NCBI RefSeq assembly: GCF_002741035.1 | Contig: NZ_CP016808.1 | Location: 310,001 to 374,000, forward strand | From: Paenibacillus sp. BIHB 4019 | GTDB taxonomy: Bacteria > Bacillota > Bacilli > Paenibacillales > Paenibacillaceae | DNA length: 64,000 nt | Direction: 5' to 3' | Part shown: positions 57,809 to 64,000 of the stretch, piece by piece | Numbering within the stretch: position 1 is the stretch's first letter | How the letters are laid out: every line of letters starts with the position of its first letter | Translations under genes and position numbers: made by a program | Notes under the pieces: model-generated | The model's database searches: none | What the model was told of the DNA's origin: nothing | The model's input: the letters and a program-made list of their open reading frames with translations, nothing else

Positions 57809-59638
57809 TCAAGCGAATACTTTGCCCCGCGAATGGCGATACAGCTCTTCGTAGTACCCGTGCCGTCTCACCAGCTCTGAATGCGTGCCCTGCTCGGCAA
57901 TTTCGCCCTTGCGCATCACAATAATGCGATCAGCCTTCATGACGGTAGAAAGGCGGTGGGCAATAATAATCGTCGTCCGTCCTCGCGATACGATCGCAAG
58001 CGCCTGCTCCAGCAGCTGCTCGCTATATGAATCCAGATTCGCCGTCGCTTCGTCAAGAATGAGAATTTTCGGCTGAAATACGATAATTCGGGCAAATGAA
58101 ATCAGCTGCCGCTCGCCGGCAGACAAGCCGCTTCCCCGCTCGGACAGCCGCGTATTATAGCCATCGCTCATCCGCTTGATAATAGCATCTGCCCCAACTA
58201 GGCGGCACGCCTCCATAACCGTTTCCTCATCAATGTCCATATCGAACAGCCTCACATTATCCAGCACGCTGCCAGAATAAAGATAGGGCTCCTGTTGAAC
58301 GAGCCCGACAATGCGGTGCAGCTGCGCTTGCTCGATATCACGTACATCCGTGCCGTCGATCCTCACGCCGCCAGAGCGAACATCGTAGAAACGGCAGAGC
58401 AGGCTGATCAGCGAGCTTTTGCCTGCCCCTGTCGTGCCGACGATGCCAATCCGCTCCCCTGGCCGGATATGCAGCGACAAGCCCTGAATAACAGGCGTCC
58501 GATCGCCGTAACCAAATACAACATGATCAAATTCAATATCGCCACGTACTTGCGCTTTCGCAAGCGCACGGGGCTTCTCCTTGTTTTCCACCTCTGGCTT
58601 AAGCGCAAATATGCCCCAGATGCGAGACACCGCAACCGTTGCCGATTGCAGCGTATTCCACTGCTGCGTAATCGTATTAAGCGGCTGGAAAAACTGGCGG
58701 ATATACGTTATAAATGCGTAAAGGACGCCGAACTCGATTTGCTTGTCCAGCACCGCCATGCCGCCAAGCCACGTAACGAAAGCAATCGACAGATTACTTA
58801 ATATATCGAAGGAGCAGCGAAACCATACCTGCGTCTTTACTTCCTTCATATTAGCCCGGAAATAACCTTCATTGCGCTCCGTAAATTCCCGCTGCTGCTC
58901 CTTCTCCTGATGAAAAACCTGGATCAGATTCATTCCGGCTAAGTTCTCAGCAGTAAAAGCTATGAGCCGGGAGAGCTGCGTCCGCGCCCGCTGATAGGTC
59001 CGGCGCATATAAGAGCGGAAACCGATGGCGATGCCCGCAATAATCGGCAGCAGAAGCAAGCAATAAAGCGCCAGCTGTGCATCCAATTGGAACATCAAAA
59101 ATATAATGAACACCAGCGTCATGCCATCGCGCAGCACGCTCATCAGCACTTGGCTGAACAGCTGATTCAGCGATTCCGTATCGCTGGAAACGTGGGTAAT
59201 CAAGCTGCCGCTTGAGGTGCGGTCAAAATAAGACATCGACAGCTTTGAAATGTGCTCGAACAGCTGCTTGCGGACTTTCGCCACAATGCTTTGCCCTGTG
59301 TATTGCAGCATATTGTTCTGCAGGTAGGTGAACAGCAGGCTCATAGCTGCTAACCCCAAATACAAGGCTCCTATACCGATAATGGAGCGATATTCCCCCT
59401 TGCCCGCCATCAAATGATCATCAATAATCACTTTCACGAGATAGGGCTGGAGCAAATCCGCCGCTATAGCAAGCAGCGTACAGAAGAAGATTAGCGTAAA
59501 GCTCCATTTATGGGGTTTAGCAAAGGCGGATAATGCCCGAAATGCCGACATATATTTTATATCTGGCTTCGGCTGGTTTGGACCCATTTGCTGATCAGCC
59601 CTCTGGTCAGCCTCCCAATTGCGAATGGAATTAGCCAT
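57809..59638 (-). CDS. ABC exporter half-transporter (canonical ATP site)
   Basis: A 609-residue exporter half with six membrane segments (about 55-350) and a C-terminal ATPase. Walker A GTTGAGKSSL, Walker B ILILDEATANLD with the catalytic Glu, but the signature is LSAGERQ instead of LSGGQ. It overlaps the other exporter gene by 8 bases. With that partner it forms a heterodimer in which one of the two ATP sites is inactive, as in LmrCD/BmrCD. The ATG at 59638 follows GGAGGGAG. The exported compound is not known. Confidence 0.92.
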   Translation of the reverse strand: MANSIRNWEADQRADQQMGPNQPKPDIKYMSAFRALSAFAKPHKWSFTLIFFCTLLAIAADLLQPYLVKVIIDDHLMAGKGEYRSIIGIGALYLGLAAMSLLFTYLQNNMLQYTGQSIVAKVRKQLFEHISKLSMSYFDRTSSGSLITHVSSDTESLNQLFSQVLMSVLRDGMTLVFIIFLMFQLDAQLALYCLLLLPIIAGIAIGFRSYMRRTYQRARTQLSRLIAFTAENLAGMNLIQVFHQEKEQQREFTERNEGYFRANMKEVKTQVWFRCSFDILSNLSIAFVTWLGGMAVLDKQIEFGVLYAFITYIRQFFQPLNTITQQWNTLQSATVAVSRIWGIFALKPEVENKEKPRALAKAQVRGDIEFDHVVFGYGDRTPVIQGLSLHIRPGERIGIVGTTGAGKSSLISLLCRFYDVRSGGVRIDGTDVRDIEQAQLHRIVGLVQQEPYLYSGSVLDNVRLFDMDIDEETVMEACRLVGADAIIKRMSDGYNTRLSERGSGLSAGERQLISFARIIVFQPKILILDEATANLDSYSEQLLEQALAIVSRGRTTIIIAHRLSTVMKADRIIVMRKGEIAEQGTHSELVRRHGYYEELYRHSRGKVFA

Positions 59639-61376
59639 CTGCTTCTCCCTCCTCCTGAATCGCGCACAGCGATGCGTATAAGCCCGGCTTCGCCGACAGC
59701 TCGGCATGGGTTCCTTGCTGCGCAATCGTCCCTGCCTTCATGACGATAATTTGATCGGCATGCTTGATCGCGCTAATTCTATGGGCTACAATAATCGTCG
59801 TTTTCCCTTTGCGCATCCTGCGTACCGTATTCATAATTTCCGTCTCGGTTACAGCATCGACAGCGCTGACACTGTCATCCAGGATCATAAGCGGCGCCTG
59901 CTTAATAAAGCCTCTCGCAAGACTCGTTCGCTGGCGCTGCCCGCCGGACAGCGTCACCCCGCGTTCCCCAAGCTTCGTCTCGAACTGCTCGGGAAATGCC
60001 ATAATATTTTCAAAAATTTGCGCCTGCCTTGCCGATTCCTCAACAGCGTCCATTTCACGCCCCCGATCCGAAAAAGCAATATTATCGCGAATGGAGGTGC
60101 TGAATAGAAAGCCATCCTGCGGCACGTAGCCAATTTGGCTGCGCAGGCTCTCAAGCGTAATGTCGCGAATATCCGTCCCATCAAAACGAATGGTGCCCAT
60201 CGGCGCTTCATATGTGCGCAGCAGCAGCTTCATAAGCGTCGTCTTGCCGCTGCCGGTCGCTCCCACGATGCCAATCGTCATGCCGGGCCGAATGTCCAGC
60301 TGAATATCGCGCAGTGCTGCTTCGCGAGCCCCCGGGTAAGTAAAAGACAGTCCCGCAACATGAATGCTCTTGCCCTGCAAATCAAGCGAAGCAGCCGCCT
60401 TGCTTTCCTGAATATCCGGCGTTTCTGACAGCAGCTCGTTCAGCCGCTCCAATGAGGCCCGCGAGCGCTGCATCGTATTAATCACGGTGCCGATTTGCTG
60501 AAGTGGGTTCATGAGCATCCGTATGTAAAGCGTCAATGCTACAAAATGCCCCAGCGACAGCTCGCCATTCACCGTTAAGTAGCCGCCTAACGAAATGGCT
60601 ATAATTAAAGACAATGCGCCGAGAAAGGGGATAATCGCCTGAAAAATCGAAGATACCCGGACCAGACGAAGCTGGTTGTCCTTGATTTGATCTACGGTTG
60701 TGAAAAACCGCTCATTCATTACCGATTCAACAGCAAACTTCTTCGTTACGCGTATGCCCCCGAACTGCTCCTCCGCTGACTCGGTCATCGTAGCGAGCGA
60801 GGCCTGCACTTTTTTGGAACGCTGCATAATGACTGGCCCGAATCTCGTTACGATGAACGGAATCAGCAGCAGCGGCACGATGGAAGAGGCGAGCAAAAAC
60901 AGCGGGATGCCGCTGTAAAGCATCATCGTCACGACGGCGAAAAACAGCGTCACCGCACTGGCCGTCTGATTGACGCCCATCGAGATCGACTCCCTCACCC
61001 CGGTGACGTCATTGACGACATAGCTCAGCAGCTTGCCGACGCCATTTTTCGAATAAAAACGTTCGCTTAGTCCGGTAAAATGCACAAACAGCTTGCCGCG
61101 CGTCAATCGCTCAAAACGTCTGCCAATGTACATAATGAGAAATTGCGCCACGCAAGCCAGCACAACATAGCTCGCGCCAATGGCGAGCAGCAGCAGGCTA
61201 TAGTTTTGAATAAGCCCGCTCGATAAACCGTTATTTTGCAGCGCATCCGTAAACCTTCCCAATACCTGCGGGAAGAATACCTGAATGATACTGGATGCGA
61301 CATGCAGCAGAACGGCAACCGCATACAAAGGCCAGCTTTGTCTTAGAAAATCGACTAAAATCCGCCCTTTTTTCAT
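59631..61376 (-). CDS. ABC exporter half-transporter (degenerate catalytic Glu)
   Basis: A 581-residue exporter half. Walker A GATGSGKTTL, signature LSGGQRQR and Walker B LMILDDSVSAVD, in which the catalytic Glu is replaced by Asp. Combined with the LSAGE signature of its partner this yields the degenerate site of a heterodimeric exporter; the canonical site uses this signature and the partner's Glu. Six membrane segments precede the ATPase. The ATG at 61376 follows GGAGTG; the longer GTG frame overlaps that site. It is the first gene of the pair. Confidence 0.92.
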   Translation of the reverse strand: MKKGRILVDFLRQSWPLYAVAVLLHVASSIIQVFFPQVLGRFTDALQNNGLSSGLIQNYSLLLLAIGASYVVLACVAQFLIMYIGRRFERLTRGKLFVHFTGLSERFYSKNGVGKLLSYVVNDVTGVRESISMGVNQTASAVTLFFAVVTMMLYSGIPLFLLASSIVPLLLIPFIVTRFGPVIMQRSKKVQASLATMTESAEEQFGGIRVTKKFAVESVMNERFFTTVDQIKDNQLRLVRVSSIFQAIIPFLGALSLIIAISLGGYLTVNGELSLGHFVALTLYIRMLMNPLQQIGTVINTMQRSRASLERLNELLSETPDIQESKAAASLDLQGKSIHVAGLSFTYPGAREAALRDIQLDIRPGMTIGIVGATGSGKTTLMKLLLRTYEAPMGTIRFDGTDIRDITLESLRSQIGYVPQDGFLFSTSIRDNIAFSDRGREMDAVEESARQAQIFENIMAFPEQFETKLGERGVTLSGGQRQRTSLARGFIKQAPLMILDDSVSAVDAVTETEIMNTVRRMRKGKTTIIVAHRISAIKHADQIIVMKAGTIAQQGTHAELSAKPGLYASLCAIQEEGEADG

Positions 61377-61463
61377 TCTGCATATCACTCCTTTGCCGGC
61401 TAACTATTTACTGCTATAGTATCCATTGTAACAGTTTATTCCCCTTTTGGGTCGAAAATGACG

Positions 61464-61488
61464 AAAAGACGGCTCGCTTGAGCCGCCT
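61464..61488 (-). terminator. Terminator of the amidase gene
   Basis: On the minus strand AGGCGGCTC and GAGCCGTCTTTT form a short strong stem around AAGC with a T-run, about 30 bases after the stop. Confidence 0.85.
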
Positions 61489-61517
61489 CCGCCCAGCGTT
61501 CAGCCTCTGACTGCCGC

Positions 61518-62276
61518 CTACAGCAGCCCTTTGCGATACAGCACGGTCAGCACGCGATAAAAGTCCAGTGATCCGCCTTCCGGCGTATCGATGACACCAG
61601 CAGCTACCGCAGCCGCAACTGCTGCTTTCGCCCATGCTGGCACCGCCATGCTGTGCTTTGCTTCTAATTCGGTTACCCGCTTCACCAGCGCATCAAACTG
61701 CTGGCGCTCCGCTTCTGTCATGGGTTCCCCCTCCTCTTCCGGCTTTCCCGGTTCTGGCTCAGGCTCTGGCTCCACTGGATCGCCCAGCAGCACTTTAATT
61801 TGCTGCAAAAAGCTTTCCCAACCGCCCGGCCGGCTCCGAAACGTATGCGGACAGTTTTTGCCGCTCCAGTGGTTATGCTGGACGACTGCCGTAATCGGCA
61901 GTCCGAGCTGGCGCAGCACCCCGGCAATGAGCGCCGCTGCATTCGCCTCCGCCTTGCTGCGGATGCCATCGGCATTTTCACAAATTTCGATGCCGATTGA
62001 GCTGCGGTTGCCCGGCCCATTGCCATCGCCTGCATGCCAGCCATGCTCGGTTACAGGCAAATGCTGCACAACCCTCGTATCATCCACCGTAAAATGCCAG
62101 GACACGGGCAAAGCTGCGGCAGCACTGCCTTTTAAATATTTGGCATGCGAAAGCGCATCCGCTCCCTTCGAGCTGTTCGCTGTATCATGTACCGTCACAT
62201 ATTTCGGCCCTTGAATGGCGATGCCGGGCCGATTGTTCCTGCCCGCCGGAATAAAATCCTGTATCCTTTCAGCCAT
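61518..62276 (-). CDS. N-acetylmuramoyl-L-alanine amidase (Amidase_2)
   Basis: A 252-residue peptidoglycan amidase that cuts between muramic acid and the stem peptide. The zinc domain (about 20-165) has VTVHDTANSS, GNRSSIGIEICENADG and HNHWSGKNCPHTF. A linker of Glu-Pro repeats (about 175-190) is followed by a helical region and a C-terminal LDFYRVLTVLYRKGLL segment as in phage/CwlA-type amidases. No signal peptide is seen, as in phage or mother-cell lysis enzymes. No other phage genes are nearby. Confidence 0.9.
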   Translation of the reverse strand: MAERIQDFIPAGRNNRPGIAIQGPKYVTVHDTANSSKGADALSHAKYLKGSAAAALPVSWHFTVDDTRVVQHLPVTEHGWHAGDGNGPGNRSSIGIEICENADGIRSKAEANAAALIAGVLRQLGLPITAVVQHNHWSGKNCPHTFRSRPGGWESFLQQIKVLLGDPVEPEPEPEPGKPEEEGEPMTEAERQQFDALVKRVTELEAKHSMAVPAWAKAAVAAAVAAGVIDTPEGGSLDFYRVLTVLYRKGLL

Positions 62277-62372
62277 CGTTCACCCTCCCTTCGGGTGCGA
62301 GCATCATTCACTCGCTCCTATTAGGAAGTGCAGCAGCACCATAATTGGTTTGTACACCTGCCTGAGGGCGGC

Positions 62373-62417
62373 AAAAAAAGGCGGGGAGAAGAGTGCTGCT
62401 TCACTCTTTTCCCCGCC
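62373..62417 (-). terminator. Terminator after hflC
   Basis: On the minus strand GGCGGGGAAAAGAGTG pairs with CACTCTTCTCCCCGCC around a short loop, followed by seven Ts. Confidence 0.9.
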
Positions 62418-62443
62418 CCGTTATTCAGCCACAAGCTGGCTCT

Positions 62444-63310
62444 TTATTTGCCAAGCAATATTTTCGCATATGGCGAGTCGATTGGCAGCATGATGACCGG
62501 CTCATTTTTGAGCGTCGTCACATAGCTGTCCAGCGTCCGGTAGAAATTATAGAACGCCGGGTCCTGCCCGTATGCTTTATTATAGATTTTCGCCGCCTGC
62601 TGCTCGCCCTCGGCAACGATTTTTTTCGCGTCGGCCTGCGCTTGCGACATCAGCTCGCTTGCGGTACGGTCAGCCTTCGCCGTAATTTTGCGCGACTCCT
62701 CATCCCCCTCGGACAAATAACGCGCCGCGATGGATTGACGGTCGGAAATCATCCGATTGTACACGCTCTGCTTATTGCCTTCAGGCAAATCCGTCCGCTT
62801 AATGCGCACATCAATTACCTCAACGCCATAATCGTCGCGCTTCAGCGCCTCAGCTACGTCGCGCGTAATTTCATCATTAATATTGCCGCGCTCCGTCTGC
62901 TCGCTAATAATATTATCGTAATTGACCTCAGACAGCTTGCGCCGCACCGAATTGTAGACCGCCTCATCAATACGCTGAACGCCAGCGCTTACCGTCTGCG
63001 CCGTTTTCAGAAATTGCTCCGGGTTCGTAATGCGCCATACGGTGTAATTGTCCACGATGATCGGCTTCTTATCCTTCGTCAAAATCGACGTTGGATTGCT
63101 CTCATACGTCATCTGGTATTTCGGCAATGGCGATACATTTTCGATAAATGGAATTTTCAGCTTGAGGCCCGGCGTTTCGGCAACCCGAACCGCTTCACCA
63201 AACTTCAGCACGACCTTGTACTCGCCTTCCTTTACAATGTACATCGAACCTGCGCCAAGAATGACGACGACCACAAGGCTGACTAGCAAAATCAATTGGT
63301 TTTTCTTCAT
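62444..63310 (-). CDS. hflC: Membrane protease regulator HflC (SPFH/band-7)
   Basis: A 288-residue band-7 protein with one N-terminal membrane segment (about 5-25), then the SPFH domain (VKEGEYKVVLKFGEAVRV; GLKLKIPFIENVSPLPKYQMTYES) and a helical end. HflC and HflK form a large cap that controls the FtsH protease. The ATG overlaps the hflK stop codon (ATGA). GGGGG lies upstream. Confidence 0.94.
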   Translation of the reverse strand: MKKNQLILLVSLVVVVILGAGSMYIVKEGEYKVVLKFGEAVRVAETPGLKLKIPFIENVSPLPKYQMTYESNPTSILTKDKKPIIVDNYTVWRITNPEQFLKTAQTVSAGVQRIDEAVYNSVRRKLSEVNYDNIISEQTERGNINDEITRDVAEALKRDDYGVEVIDVRIKRTDLPEGNKQSVYNRMISDRQSIAARYLSEGDEESRKITAKADRTASELMSQAQADAKKIVAEGEQQAAKIYNKAYGQDPAFYNFYRTLDSYVTTLKNEPVIMLPIDSPYAKILLGK

Positions 63311-64000
63311 GGTGTTACGCCCCCTTCCGCCTGCGGTGCAGGGGTTTGCGAACTGCCAGAGCTGCTGGAAGCGCTTTTGCTGCGAAGCAGCTCATTAAGC
63401 GGCAAGTAATTCACCGTATCTCCATTGCTGTTTGTAATGAAAATTTGCGCGTTCGGCAATATTTTTTCCAGCGTCTCAAGGATAAGACGGCTTTGCGTAA
63501 CGTCCGGATTGTTTTTATATTCGGCAAAAATCGCATTGAACTTCGCCACGTCGCCCTCGGCGTTCAAAATCCGCGACTTTTTCTCTGCCTCGGCATTTTC
63601 GAGCAGTGCCTGTGCTTCCCCGCGCGCTTTCGGAATGCGATCGTTTTCATATTTTGCCGCGTTGTTGATCTTTGTGTTTTTCTCCTCGCGGGCATTCGTG
63701 ACTTCCCGGAACGCTTCCTCTACCTGGCCGCTTGGCGGCTCAATATCCTGGAACTTAATGTCCATAATTTGAATGCCGGTTTGATATTTCGTCTGCAGCT
63801 CCAGCAGCTTCTCCCGCACCTTATCCTGAATAACGGTTTTCCCGTCCGTAATCGCGTAGTCGAGCTTCTCTGAACCGATAACCGAACGGATGGAGGAGCT
63901 TGCCGCATTGCGCAGGAAGCGCTCCGGATCATCAATATTGTACAAATAATCATGCAAATTGCTTATTTTCCACTGGACGACGGCATCGGCCGATACGATA
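63307..64000 (-). CDS. hflK: Membrane protease regulator HflK, partial (5' end outside the window)
   Basis: The visible 230 residues are the SPFH C-terminal part of HflK: VSADAVVQWKISNLHDYLYN...DPERFLRNAASSSIRSVIG, then AKYENDRIPKARGEAQALLENAE and a C-terminal Gly/Ser/Gln/Pro tail. The frame stays open to the right window edge, so the start lies beyond 64000; a TTG at 63957 is internal to the domain and is not the start. Confidence 0.92.
   Translation of the reverse strand, partial: IVSADAVVQWKISNLHDYLYNIDDPERFLRNAASSSIRSVIGSEKLDYAITDGKTVIQDKVREKLLELQTKYQTGIQIMDIKFQDIEPPSGQVEEAFREVTNAREEKNTKINNAAKYENDRIPKARGEAQALLENAEAEKKSRILNAEGDVAKFNAIFAEYKNNPDVTQSRLILETLEKILPNAQIFITNSNGDTVNYLPLNELLRSKSASSSSGSSQTPAPQAEGGVTP

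Noticed and set aside
61518..62276. Amidase as a sign of a prophage
   Set aside because: No holin, tail, capsid or integrase gene is nearby; such amidases also occur as normal chromosomal genes.

Overview
The window reads as chromosome of a Paenibacillus-like, low- to mid-GC Gram-positive bacterium. The grounds are the gene families present (3D/LysM and CAP wall proteins, PadR-DUF1700-DUF4097 modules, LplABC-type ABC sugar importers, a YesS-like AraC sensor, a heterodimeric ABC exporter), strong GGAGG ribosome sites, several TTG/GTG starts and Gram-positive promoters. No phage, insertion sequence, rRNA, tRNA or CRISPR array was seen.

Layout. 1-6.2 kb: a partial FhuF-like gene, an acetyl esterase, secreted cell-wall proteins (polysaccharide deacetylase, LysM-3D, CAP) and a PadR-DUF1700-DUF4097 envelope-stress type operon. 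6.3-12.3 kb: an intergenic region with palindromic repeats, then sugar catabolism (oxidoreductase, isomerase, GH31 alpha-xylosidase, divergent AraC regulator). 12.4-19.6 kb: a 75-residue orphan behind a tandem response-regulator-like site, then nitrite assimilation. Divergent genes here encode an ANTAR antiterminator and a TrpD2-like protein, and the nirB-nirD-nirC-cobA operon is preceded by a complete ANTAR two-hairpin/terminator leader. 19.8-23.1 kb: a GMC dehydrogenase with its small subunit and a glycine-rich lipoprotein. 23.2-41.9 kb: a plant-polysaccharide (probably rhamnogalacturonan/pectin) locus with CE12 and SGNH esterases, an MFS carrier, Gfo/Idh/MocA dehydrogenases, an isomerase, an ABC importer, a GH42 beta-galactosidase and two AraC regulators. 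Inside it is a TetR-metallo-beta-lactamase unit with a twin operator exactly at its promoter. 42-44.6 kb: glutathione peroxidase, AIM24, a SigW-like ECF sigma factor and an unknown protein.

44.8-57.7 kb is the most intriguing part: a long tellurite-resistance-type (Ter) stress locus on the minus strand. It has a VWA protein, four TerD-family proteins (one a two-domain fusion with a proline-rich linker), TerC, and a five-enzyme module predicted to make a nucleoside-like metabolite (citrate-lyase-like enzyme, PRTase-TRSP, PRTase-PELOTA, HAD, ATP-grasp). XpaC-like and TelA proteins and a 52-residue single-span membrane protein follow. A SigA-like promoter precedes the VWA gene and a good SigW-type (TGAAAC-N17-CGTA) promoter precedes the first TerD gene; the SigW-like sigma gene lies at the far end of the same strand. 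57.8-64 kb: a heterodimeric ABC exporter, an amidase, hflC and a partial hflK.

Two signals are not explained by genes. One is a family of three ~115-bp palindromic elements whose long inner stem differs in sequence but stays paired by compensatory changes; two inverted copies split an ABC-transporter operon. The other is a separate structured element downstream of the AraC gene at 12.2 kb.
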